A stretch of DNA of 64,000 nt from Hallerella sp964397425. GTDB lineage: Bacteria; Fibrobacterota; Fibrobacteria; Fibrobacterales; Fibrobacteraceae. Every line of letters starts with the position of its first letter. Within the stretch, counting starts at the first letter, position 1. This document shows positions 27,601 to 34,439 of the stretch, piece by piece. The position numbers were made by a program, and so were the translations under genes. The notes beneath the pieces are model-generated. The model had not been told where the DNA came from. It saw only the letters and a program-made list of their open reading frames with translations, and did no database searches. The DNA lies in NCBI GenBank assembly GCA_964397425.1, contig CAYNID010000006.1, positions 1 to 64,000 on the forward strand, written 5' to 3'.

Positions 27601-28385
27601 GCTATCTCTTTGTGACGATGGCAACCAAGATCCGTGAACAGGAACTCAATGGAAGCACTGACGAAGAAAAGTTCGCCGAACGGATTGGCATTGTCCAGCA
27701 ATTGCCCAGCTATTACGAACAGGCTCAACCGATTTTCCAGAAGAATATCGATTTGGCGCGTGACCAGGGCTTCTACAATGCAGATGTTATCGCAGCTGAA
27801 GAAGGTTACATTGAAATGTATTACCAAGGCTGTGCCGTGTTCGTCGAAGTCGGTGACGCTTTTGCCAAGTCCCCGCTTCCGGATAGCGTTGACATTGTCA
27901 CCCAATACGTAGAATACGATGGCATGACCAAAGAAGACGCCGCCTTTGCAGCCGGAGAAGACCTGCAGGCTTACCGCGATGAATTGACCAGCCGTTCTGA
28001 AGCGGCCCGCGAAGCGGCAGTTCCCCGTTGCGCAACGGGTATCCGCGCCTCTGAACACTATGGCATCGACAACCAATGGACGCAAAAACTCTACGACATG
28101 CTGCGTGAACTGGACGACAAGAACGAAGCTCTTCAGATTAAGATTACGAAGTTCGACGCTTCGAAGTTGTTCCAGGATCCGAGCTACTTCAAAACGAAGT
28201 CCCGTTTGGAACAGGTCAGCAAGTCTTCGGTCATGACGCCGCAAGAAAAGCTTTCCACGTATCAAGACATCTTGAAGGACGCTCAGGCTGAAAATGAAAA
28301 GCTGAAAGCCGAGCTGAAGGAACTCTTGGCCCGCTTGGCGCCGCCTGCCGCGGCCCCGGCTCCTGCTGCAGCTCCTGCCCAATAA
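24633..28385 (+). CDS. Large periplasmic TPR-repeat protein
   Basis: 1250 residues from the ATG at 24633, which starts a signal peptide (MKKILFAALTLLVFTGASYA) after ATAGGTGG. Cys-rich N-terminal part (CKDKTNEAKTMLAKC), then about 25 tetratricopeptide-like repeats (YHLAESYYNIAEYETAAKTY, AAYEKANKYELAGQTF and others), a coiled-coil C-terminal stretch (LKDAQAENEKLKAELKELL) and an Ala/Pro tail. Probably a scaffold of an envelope complex with the neighbouring barrel and OmpA proteins. No enzyme motif was found. A strong terminator follows. Confidence 0.85.
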   Translation: MKKILFAALTLLVFTGASYADPCKDKTNEAKTMLAKCKAMKKGSSDYKRCASSYNLLKTQAQQACRSGGMDENEMQSAIKQWRTQVDRCKGKQSSRCASALQQLGNYQYRLEEKLQVDAMAQYESDVSWCEDRDNEPAKCKNLGSGPKVDHSKSLGYFLEYIDKYPKETRTPNVIYQASFIYEASGEDEKAYKLRMRLVKDFPDNGLVPKTWLRIAEYHFMNRKFRDAIECYKRVTGFDNLTGKEAALAMYHLAESYYNIAEYETAAKTYFIYIDGSDKGKYPSDLRLEAMDFMAAAFSDIDDGVRVAAKFLKDKKVQFKDSLYYRIGMKNKDHDRNEEAVQSFKYLLDINPDYIDAPLADVAMVEILIIQQKFDEAQEQRKLVVKRYSKNSSWFKKNKQYPKSVENAEKAIRSAMLDIPQYDHAQAAKLMKEGDTEGAKKRYQVAIQGYNDFLNHYKNEPSWDEYKVYANLALVYQEMEQYAKAADMFNRIVDADTNRYGRRALGSAAPYKKEDAGYNAVIMMDKSRAAAQKNKAQDDPVKAYNLPETQAYFAQVDRYMKKFSSQKEAVELAYNAAIVRYQAKQYKEAVVDFRNLKTNYPKNQYILLISRMLAQSLLESSQLDESQKEFEWLLKQYTEVKETRNDSMAKIIRTSIAAVLFQKADQAVKAGQFEQGAVAYLDLAKHYPQEAFADKAVFEAGAAYEKANKYELAGQTFMMLPKNYASSPLTIRGIIRAAGNYKKAGKRELAAQTYLFITNNFEKDSMAFTAIDLAAKTYDSIPNKKLAAQTYEIAYKKYHDNEKTPGMLYNACLTYDEAQMPEEAIRCNKDLVRDYPKSSYALDAAFSIPIAYQNAKRWAEAADAYIFFAKTYSADKEKLIAAYIGTARAYRELKDDKNAAEYYKKTIDSYDKYGLQIKNADPGVPAEAAYYLGELEYAKMEPVVVSGKAKAKEAAVKKLTEILKVAVGHYSKSATYASEQWTFRATNKIGYLFVTMATKIREQELNGSTDEEKFAERIGIVQQLPSYYEQAQPIFQKNIDLARDQGFYNADVIAAEEGYIEMYYQGCAVFVEVGDAFAKSPLPDSVDIVTQYVEYDGMTKEDAAFAAGEDLQAYRDELTSRSEAAREAAVPRCATGIRASEHYGIDNQWTQKLYDMLRELDDKNEALQIKITKFDASKLFQDPSYFKTKSRLEQVSKSSVMTPQEKLSTYQDILKDAQAENEKLKAELKELLARLAPPAAAPAPAAAPAQ

Positions 28386-28405
28386 GCTATTCTCCTTAGT
28401 ATCCA

Positions 28406-28434
28406 GGGATTCCGGTGAACGGAATCCCTTTTTT
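28406..28434 (+). terminator. Terminator after the TPR gene
   Basis: Perfect stem GGGATTCCG / CGGAATCCC with loop GTGAA and six T. It separates the OmpA/TPR genes from the ExbB operon that follows. Confidence 0.9.
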
Positions 28435-28547
28435 ATTGGAGTAATGAAAATTTTACAGCTCAAAAGCTCCCCAATAGGACAAAAAAAAAATAAATATGCC
28501 ATTACAGGAAACAATCACAAAAAACCTCTCATAAAAGGAGTATCCTA

Positions 28548-29168
28548 ATGTCTAAAATGCTCGAATCCTTTAGCCCCAGCAGTGATGGTTGGCAGTTCAT
28601 GTGGATCATTCTGGTCGTGGGCTTGATTGGTATCGGCTTTTCGATCGAACGCATCATCTATATCATTTTCAAGAGCGCCATGGGCCGTCGCGTGTTTCTC
28701 AACAAGTTTGGACAGTTGATCAGCGCCAAGCAATATTCGGAAGCGTTGAATTTGGCCAACAAGAGCAAGCTCCCGATCGCCAAAGTCGTTGCTGCCATTG
28801 TTGCGAACAAGGACGGTGGTCGTGATGCGATGCAAAACGCTTCTGATGCCGTTTTCCTCACTGAAGCTCCGCGTCTCACCCGTTACATTTCTATCGTCTC
28901 CGTGATGGCGTCCATCTCCACCTTGCTCGGACTGATGGGTACGATTTACGGTCTGATTTTCACGTTCGATGCTGTGGCGAACAAACCGGCTGCTGAACGT
29001 CCGAAGGCCCTTTCCGATGGTATCGCTATCGCTATGGGTACGACTCTTCTCGGACTTCTTTGCGCCGTTCCGCTCCTCGTTATCGTAGGTATTCTGAATA
29101 TGAACAGCGAACGTTTGATTCAGGAAATGGAAGAAAAAGGCCTCAAGATTATCAACGCCCTGTCGTAA
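28548..29168 (+). CDS. MotA/TolQ/ExbB-family proton channel protein
   Basis: 206 residues with three membrane segments (about 18-38, 108-135, 160-185) and the family core TLLGLMGTIYGLIFTFDAV...ALSDGIAIAMGTTLLGLLCAVP. It forms the ion-conducting stator ring of Tol, Ton or Agl motors together with ExbD/TolR subunits, two of which follow directly. AAAAGGAG precedes the ATG. First gene of an operon ending with the AgmX-like protein at 30599. Confidence 0.95.
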   Translation: MSKMLESFSPSSDGWQFMWIILVVGLIGIGFSIERIIYIIFKSAMGRRVFLNKFGQLISAKQYSEALNLANKSKLPIAKVVAAIVANKDGGRDAMQNASDAVFLTEAPRLTRYISIVSVMASISTLLGLMGTIYGLIFTFDAVANKPAAERPKALSDGIAIAMGTTLLGLLCAVPLLVIVGILNMNSERLIQEMEEKGLKIINALS

Positions 29169-29208
29169 TTATTGTCGCTTGAGAACAATAAATTAGATAG
29201 GAGATAAA

Positions 29209-30099
29209 ATGGCAAGAAAAGAAATCAAGTCATCCCAAGGTGTTGATGGACCAGACTTGCTTCCGGCGATGGGTTTGTTCACCATCCTGATTCCGATGCT
29301 GCTCTCCATGACGTCGTTCTCGAAGCTGGCCATTGTCGAAGTCAATCTGCCTGAGCGCAGTATGATGCAACTCGATGACCAGACTCCGCCGCCTCCTGAT
29401 GAGCAAGCGTTGAATCTTTCCTTGGCGATAACTGACGAATACCTGGTTATCGGTGCGCGTGGTGGTTTCCAGCCCAATGTTTACTTCAAAGAATTTTGGG
29501 TTTTCCGCTGCAAGTCCGATGGACAGTTGATCAAGTATGCTGCAGCCGATGTTAATGCCATGATTAAAAATGGTCAAGCGCCAAAGTGCAAAGATGGTTC
29601 GGAAATGGATAAAGAAAAGTATATCCATTTGATTGAAACCATTGAATTGGCAATGCTAGAAAAAACATCGGAAGAAGATCCGGGTCGTTTGATGTGGGGC
29701 GTTTATACGTCTCAATCAGAAAATCAACCGGATAGCGTACTTGTTGATGGCAACAACAACTTCTTGGCCTTGGTTGGCGAGGGTGACGGCGGAACATCTG
29801 CTCCGGCGATGCTCAAGAAACCGGGTGCTGGAGCTGCTGTCCAGACTCTTTCGCAAAATTCCGCTCGTAAGTTGAAACCTGAAGATGCGGCGAAAATTAT
29901 CGTGTATCCGCTTTCTGCGTATGACGAAATTGCCCGTCAGCTGATTCAGATTCATACGGCCTTTATCGATTTGGAAGATGCGGATAATATCATCATCGTC
30001 GCCAATGACGATGTCCAGTTCGATAAAATCATCTCCCTGATGGACCGCGCTAAGTCGTCTGGTTTTGTCAAGGTCAACCTGGCTAAGTTGGGAGGTTAA
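29209..30099 (+). CDS. ExbD/TolR-like protein lacking the membrane Asp
   Basis: 296 residues, long for the family (usually about 140). One membrane segment (about 17-40), then a periplasmic part with an inserted region (about 90-215) and a C-terminal TolR-like half (KIIVYPLSAYDEIARQLIQI, NIIIVANDDVQFDKIISLMD). Aligning its TM start (LLPAMGLFTIL) with the sister ExbD (LTSMMDMMTII) puts Gly22 where the proton-carrying Asp should be; the nearest Asp is residue 16, before the membrane. It may be a structural partner in a heterodimer with the next gene product. Overlap-free, two bases before that gene. Confidence 0.82.
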   Translation: MARKEIKSSQGVDGPDLLPAMGLFTILIPMLLSMTSFSKLAIVEVNLPERSMMQLDDQTPPPPDEQALNLSLAITDEYLVIGARGGFQPNVYFKEFWVFRCKSDGQLIKYAAADVNAMIKNGQAPKCKDGSEMDKEKYIHLIETIELAMLEKTSEEDPGRLMWGVYTSQSENQPDSVLVDGNNNFLALVGEGDGGTSAPAMLKKPGAGAAVQTLSQNSARKLKPEDAAKIIVYPLSAYDEIARQLIQIHTAFIDLEDADNIIIVANDDVQFDKIISLMDRAKSSGFVKVNLAKLGG

Positions 30100-30101
30100 G
30101 C

Positions 30102-30596
30102 ATGGCACGTAAATTGCGCTCTTATGGCAAGGACGCCCCGTTTTCACTGACGTCGATGATGGACATGATGACCATCATTCTGGTGTTCCTTATCAAGAAC
30201 CTGGATGCCGAAGGTCAGTTGATTACCCAAGCGGAAAACTTGATCCTTCCGATTTCCACCTCCAAGGTGCAGCCGAAGGAAGTCTCGCTTTCTGTGGTGG
30301 TCGATGCGAATTACGTCGTTGTCGACAATCAAAAGATCGTTCCGGTTAAAGATGTCATGGATCAATCGGATCTTTTGATCGCTTCGGTGGATACGGTGCT
30401 CAAGGAACGCCGCGAAACGGAAAAAGAACACGCTTTGCGTGCTGGACTTCCTGCGGACGAACCGGGTAACATCATTATCCAGATCGACAAAAACATCCCT
30501 TATGACGTCATGTACAAAGTGATGGCTACGTGTGGCTTCTCTGGTTATACGAACATCGCCTTTGCCGTGATGATGAAAAACGGCGGGGAGGAATAA
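30102..30596 (+). CDS. ExbD/TolR-family proton channel protein
   Basis: 164 residues: short cytoplasmic N terminus, one membrane helix (about 18-36) with the expected Asp21 in SMMDMMTIILVFLI, then a periplasmic domain ending in DKNIPYDVMYKVMATCGFSGYTNIAFAVM, the ExbD/TolR C-terminal fold. With the ExbB homologue it should make a proton-driven stator. GGAGGTTAAGC precedes the ATG. Confidence 0.94.
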   Translation: MARKLRSYGKDAPFSLTSMMDMMTIILVFLIKNLDAEGQLITQAENLILPISTSKVQPKEVSLSVVVDANYVVVDNQKIVPVKDVMDQSDLLIASVDTVLKERRETEKEHALRAGLPADEPGNIIIQIDKNIPYDVMYKVMATCGFSGYTNIAFAVMMKNGGEE

Positions 30597-30598
30597 TC

Positions 30599-31546
30599 AT
30601 GGCCACAAAGAATCAAAAATCCAAACAACCAATGGATCCTTTTGTAGCTTCCTTGCTGCCTGAATCCGACAAGCGATTTGCAGGAGTAGCGGGTATTTCC
30701 CTAGTCGTTGCTATCGCCTTCTCGTTCTGGGCGTCCATGTATGAAGCTGTCGTTGACGAAGTCATCTTCGAAGAAACGGCTGCCGAAGAACTGACGACGA
30801 CCATGAAGATCGAAGAGAAGAAGGAAGAAAAGAAGGAAGAAAAGAAGAAGGAAGAGCCGAAAAAGCCTCGCAAAAAGGCGGGCGGTGGCGGAAAGCCCAG
30901 AGGAAAGGGACAGCCCAATGCTCCCCAAACTCGTGGCGTTCTCAAACTCTTGACGGCTCAAACGTCGAAAGCCAACTACGCAGCTTATGATTTGATGAAG
31001 GACCAAAAGTTCTCCAAAGACATCAATAAGGTGCTGAAGGATGTCGCCGGTCTCCAGACAACGGGTAAAACCGTTCTCGGCGGTCGTCGCGGCAAGGCGG
31101 ACGGCGGCTTCAACGAAGGTTACGCTGAAGGTGGTTCCGGCGGTATCGGCGATGGTCTTTCGGGACTTCTCGGCGGTGGCGGCGGTGGTATTGCTACCAA
31201 GGCCCGCGGAACGATCAAGACGCCTTCGGCTCGTGATATTGACATGGGCGCTGGTGGCGGATCCCGCTCGGCAGCGGACATCATGAAAGTTGTTCGTCAA
31301 CGTACGCCAGGCTTGCGTCATATTTACAACAAATACTTGAAGAAGCAGCCGGGATTTGCCGGTAAGGTGAGGCTCCGCTTCACCATTGCTCCGGGGGGCA
31401 ACATCATCAGTATTTCAATCGCATCTTCGACCACTGGTTACGGTGAATTCGACAATGCGGTGAAGAATACGGTGAAGCGCTGGATGTTCAGCAAGATCAA
31501 GTCGGGCAACACCACGGTCACGATTCCGTTCACCTTCTCTGAATAA
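30599..31546 (+). CDS. AgmX/PglI-type TonB-like energy transducer
   Basis: 315 residues from the ATG at 30599 after GGGGAGGAA. One membrane helix (about 25-47), a Lys/Glu-rich stretch (MKIEEKKEEKKEEKKKEE), a Gly-rich spacer (GLSGLLGGGGGGIATKARG) and a C-terminal AgmX/TonB-like domain (VVRQRTPGLRHIYNKYLKK to the end). This resembles TonB/TolA: anchored in the inner membrane, spanning the periplasm and driven by the ExbB/ExbD stator encoded just upstream. The Gly-rich/C-terminal half is copied in the chimeric gene at 31763. Confidence 0.88.
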   Translation: MATKNQKSKQPMDPFVASLLPESDKRFAGVAGISLVVAIAFSFWASMYEAVVDEVIFEETAAEELTTTMKIEEKKEEKKEEKKKEEPKKPRKKAGGGGKPRGKGQPNAPQTRGVLKLLTAQTSKANYAAYDLMKDQKFSKDINKVLKDVAGLQTTGKTVLGGRRGKADGGFNEGYAEGGSGGIGDGLSGLLGGGGGGIATKARGTIKTPSARDIDMGAGGGSRSAADIMKVVRQRTPGLRHIYNKYLKKQPGFAGKVRLRFTIAPGGNIISISIASSTTGYGEFDNAVKNTVKRWMFSKIKSGNTTVTIPFTFSE

Positions 31547-31564
31547 ATTCGTGATTTGAAAAAA

Positions 31565-31595
31565 GGCTGGAAACTGCGGTTTCCGGCCTTTTTTT
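31565..31595 (+). terminator. Terminator of the ExbB-AgmX operon
   Basis: Stem GGCTGGAAAC / GTTTCCGGCC (one G-T pair) with a 4-base loop and seven T. Confidence 0.85.
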
Positions 31596-31762
31596 GTTTG
31601 TGCATCTTGCCGGGCAACATTTGGCTGCAGAAATGCAAATTGCCGGTTGCCGCATAAAATCATTGGGGCAAAAATAATGTGGCGTTTTTTGGAAAGGATT
31701 GGGAATTTTCATTGCGAAAAAGGAAAAGTCTAATTAGTTTTAGGGACTACAGGAGGTGACAG

Positions 31763-32422
31763 GTGAATTTGAAATCGGCCGCGACTTTAGGTTTGATCAT
31801 TGGAATTTTGGGGATTGGATCGTCTTTTGCCTCATTCGCCCGAGAGGAATCTTTGGGTAAGAACATTGCGTATGTCAGGGATAATGTGAGTCTTTTTGAC
31901 AATCCGGAAAATGTTAATCGCGTTGGTGATGGTGTGGCTGATGACGTAGATGTCGCTGCGCTTCAGATTACGGGTAGAATCCTTTCCAAAGGTCTTTGCA
32001 GCAAGAGGGATGATTTTAACGATGGTCACAAAAAAGGCGGATTTGACGATTCCGGCTATGGTCTTTCGGGACTTCTCGGCGGTAGTGGAGGAGGTGTTGT
32101 TACCAAAGCTCGTGGAACGATCAAGACGCCTTCGGCTCGTCGTTCGGCAGCGGACATCATGAAAGTTGTCCGTCAACGTACGCCGGGCTTGCGTCATATT
32201 TACAACAAATACTTGAAGAAGCAGCCGGGATTTGCCGGTAAGGTGAGGCTCCGCTTCACCATTGCTCCGGGGGGCAACATCATCAGTATTTCAATCGCAT
32301 CTTCGACCACTGGTTACGGTGAATTCGACAATGCGGTGAAGAATACGGTGAAGCGCTGGATGTTCAGCAAGATCAAGTCGGGCAACACCACGGTCACGAT
32401 TCCGTTCACCTTCTCTGAATAA
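31763..32422 (+). CDS. Chimeric secreted AgmX-domain protein
   Basis: 219 residues with a GTG start after a perfect AGGAGGTGA. Residues 1-53 copy the signal-peptide region of the outer-membrane protein at 32631 (MNLKSAATLGLIIGILGIGS, then FDNPENVN). From about residue 55 the sequence follows the AgmX-like protein: ALQITGRILSK matches GLQTTGKTVLG, then GLSGLLGG, TIKTPSAR, and an identical last 90 residues, with a 10-residue gap (DIDMGAGGGS absent). The product would be a soluble periplasmic AgmX domain without the membrane anchor or Lys/Glu stretch. An intact frame, start and RBS argue that it is expressed; its role is unknown. Confidence 0.8.
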   Translation: MNLKSAATLGLIIGILGIGSSFASFAREESLGKNIAYVRDNVSLFDNPENVNRVGDGVADDVDVAALQITGRILSKGLCSKRDDFNDGHKKGGFDDSGYGLSGLLGGSGGGVVTKARGTIKTPSARRSAADIMKVVRQRTPGLRHIYNKYLKKQPGFAGKVRLRFTIAPGGNIISISIASSTTGYGEFDNAVKNTVKRWMFSKIKSGNTTVTIPFTFSE

Positions 32423-32630
32423 ATTCGAGATTTCACAAAAGGCTGGAAGCTGCAGTTTTCGTTTTTTTTGTTGGCTTGAGTAAGGAGTCGATTGTGCGAA
32501 ATGTAAAGGGCTTGTTGCCGCATAAAATCAGTGGTTCAAAAATAATAAGGCGTTTTTGGGAAAGAATTGGGAATTTTCATTGCGAAAAAGGAAAAGTCTA
32601 ATTAGTTTTAGGGAAAACAGGAGATGACTG

Positions 32631-33917
32631 ATGAATTTGAAATCGGCCGCGACTTTAGGTTTGACCATTGGAATCTTTGGTGTTGGATCGTCTTTTGCCA
32701 CATTCGCCCGTGTGGAATCCATGGGTAAGAACACCACGTACATCATGGATGACGTGAGTATTTTTGACAATCCGGCGAATATCAATCTTTATCCGAATTA
32801 TCTTATTGGCGGATTTGGAACGTATTTGGAAGACGTGCCTACGGGAACGAATAAGGATCCCCAGCACCCGACTTTTGGGGGCATTTTTTCGCTGAGTCTG
32901 GGCAGTGAAGAATCGCCTGATCCGCGAATTTCGATTGGCGGCCTCTTTGGTCGTGAAGATACAAAGCTTTTCCGCTTTTTGCCGACGTATTATGTCGACG
33001 ACAACAACCAGGTGCACGCCTTGCCGAAAACAGTTACCAATTTTGATGGTTTTCTCGGAGGAACCTTTTCTAACGGGAACGCTTTGGGCTTGCACGTTTA
33101 CATCGCCCATCAGGACGGCGGTTACGAAACGGAGAGCGGAACGTATCAGGTGGACGCCAATTCATACGCTTCGGTTATCCGGGCGGATGCCGGTATCAAT
33201 TTCCAGTTGACGAATACGATGGACTGGGAACTTTCCGGCGGTATCGCCCGAGTTCAATACGGTCCGGAACACAAGAATTTCTTTGATGATGGAGACTTCT
33301 CTTACCTGGTCAATTCCCGGGCATTTATCACGTTGGACGCGATAGACGGTGAAATTGTACCGGCGATGAACGCCCATTTCATCAAAGCGCCGGGTATCAA
33401 AGAAACCCATGCCCAAGTGGGCGTTGGCATCAACGTGGGCCTCGATAAAGGATTTTTCTGGCTGGGCGGCGATTTTGTATGGAACCGCCAAAAGGCTCAC
33501 GATTGGACGTTTGACTATTCCACAGGGGAATCCACTTATGATTCTCAAGACGAAACGTCTTATTGGGACAAACGCAATGATATCGGCGGCATTATCAGCT
33601 TTGGTATCGAACGGAATATTTGGTGGGACTGGTTCGTCATTCGCGTGGGCGGTCAAAAGGCGATCCTTTATACGGAATGCGACAAGAACTCCAATAATGC
33701 GGGAAAAAACGGCATTTGTTCGGATGACGGAACTTTCTTTTCCACCAATCCCGTTGGAAACGGCACCATGGACGACCATATCGGCTGGGGCTTTGGCATC
33801 AACATCGAAGAAAAACTGAAAATCGATGTGACTATTGCCGAAGACTTCTTGTTCCGCAACCTGTTCCAGGGTGAAGGACGCTGGTTCTCGCGCGTTGACG
33901 CAACGTATTCTTTTTAA
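32631..33917 (+). CDS. Outer-membrane beta-barrel protein
   Basis: 428 residues with signal peptide (cleavage near SSFA-TFA), many alternating aromatic/polar strands (GINVGLDKGFFWLGGDFVWN, FGINIEEKLKIDVTIAEDF) and a C-terminal Phe (RVDATYSF), as expected for BAM-assembled barrels. Starts at ATG after AGGAGA. It is the parent of the chimera's N terminus, and its promoter region is duplicated upstream. A specific function cannot be read; similar proteins occur beside TonB/Tol-type clusters. Confidence 0.75.
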   Translation: MNLKSAATLGLTIGIFGVGSSFATFARVESMGKNTTYIMDDVSIFDNPANINLYPNYLIGGFGTYLEDVPTGTNKDPQHPTFGGIFSLSLGSEESPDPRISIGGLFGREDTKLFRFLPTYYVDDNNQVHALPKTVTNFDGFLGGTFSNGNALGLHVYIAHQDGGYETESGTYQVDANSYASVIRADAGINFQLTNTMDWELSGGIARVQYGPEHKNFFDDGDFSYLVNSRAFITLDAIDGEIVPAMNAHFIKAPGIKETHAQVGVGINVGLDKGFFWLGGDFVWNRQKAHDWTFDYSTGESTYDSQDETSYWDKRNDIGGIISFGIERNIWWDWFVIRVGGQKAILYTECDKNSNNAGKNGICSDDGTFFSTNPVGNGTMDDHIGWGFGINIEEKLKIDVTIAEDFLFRNLFQGEGRWFSRVDATYSF

Positions 33918-33947
33918 GCGTCGTTCCCGTTTTTAATTTGAACTGAA

Positions 33948-33985
33948 CCCCGAAAGTTTTGCCCAACTTTCGGGGCTTTCTTCAT
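33948..33985 (+). terminator. Terminator of the outer-membrane protein gene
   Basis: Perfect 11-bp stem CCCCGAAAGTT / AACTTTCGGGG (33948-33958, 33965-33975), followed by a T-rich tract. Confidence 0.85.
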
Positions 33986-34003
33986 TTTTGAATGGTGCTT
34001 TTT

Positions 34004-34009
34004 TATATT
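34004..34009 (+). promoter_or_regulatory. -10 box abutting the lipoprotein start codon
   Basis: TATATT, six bases before the ATG at 34016, in a T-rich setting. No Shine-Dalgarno is present. It predicts a leaderless mRNA. Confidence 0.45.
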
Positions 34010-34015
34010 TAAAGT

Positions 34016-34381
34016 ATGCGTAAATGGTTGCTGTTCCCCCTCTTTTTTTTGCTGTTTGGATGTGCTGAGCCACAAGAAAACATCGAGGCGAAGCTTACGA
34101 ATCTTTTGCAGGAAGACCTTAAATTCATGGTTGCCCAAACGTTGAAGGCCAGCCACGACAAAGAGGCTCTTTTGGATTCGCCTTATTACCGGATTCGGGA
34201 TTTGCGCTTTTTTGACAAGGAACACTCCAAGATGTATTCTGCGTATGCCAATGTGGAATTTTTCATCTATCGGGATGTTAAAATGTATGAAGAGCGCAAA
34301 TATCGCTATGACAACACCTATTTGCAATGGGACCGTTATTTTAAGAAGTGGCATTTCGGATGGGATCCGGATGAAAACTGA
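34016..34381 (+). CDS. Small lipoprotein of unknown function
   Basis: 121 residues. A type II signal peptide ends in the lipobox LLFG-Cys16. The mature part is mostly charged and alternating (FFDKEHSKMYSAYANVEFFI, WDRYFKKWHFGWDPDE), reminiscent of small NTF2-like or beta-rich periplasmic lipoproteins, but no family is recognised. It sits 58 bases upstream of mreB on the same strand and may belong to the rod-shape cluster by position only. Confidence 0.75.
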   Translation: MRKWLLFPLFFLLFGCAEPQENIEAKLTNLLQEDLKFMVAQTLKASHDKEALLDSPYYRIRDLRFFDKEHSKMYSAYANVEFFIYRDVKMYEERKYRYDNTYLQWDRYFKKWHFGWDPDEN

Positions 34382-34402
34382 ATGACGGAGTTGTTTTTTA
34401 GC

Positions 34403-34408
34403 TATATT
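34403..34408 (+). promoter_or_regulatory. -10 box upstream of mreB
   Basis: TATATT, 31 bases before the mreB start. No good -35 is visible. Followed by the ribosome binding site AGAAGGAAA. Confidence 0.45.
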
Positions 34409-34439
34409 TTCAGAAAATTTTTTTAGAAGGAAATCGATT

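Larger units (their letters stand above)
31020..32785 (+). repeat. Tandem segmental duplication of about 870 bp
   Basis: The segment from the AgmX spacer (about 31020) through the intergenic region to the signal-peptide region of the outer-membrane gene (about 31915) is repeated at about 31925-32785. Offsets are 876 bases for the AgmX domain (31268-31546 vs 32144-32422, about two differences) and 868 bases for the promoter/signal-peptide part (31698-31746 identical to 32566-32614). Between these blocks the copies have diverged. The duplication created the chimeric ORF at 31763. Confidence 0.85.

Noticed and set aside
24666..28514. A 1282-residue open frame on the minus strand opposite the large TPR gene
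   Set aside because: It is the antisense of a repetitive, codon-biased gene with signal peptide, RBS and TPR repeats on the plus strand. The antisense product is rich in Arg/Val/Phe/Ile with no domain, no sensible start and no RBS.
31763..32422. Treating the chimeric ORF as a broken pseudogene
   Set aside because: The frame is open from a start with a perfect RBS through a signal peptide to the native AgmX stop, so a product is plausible; kept as a CDS with moderate confidence.
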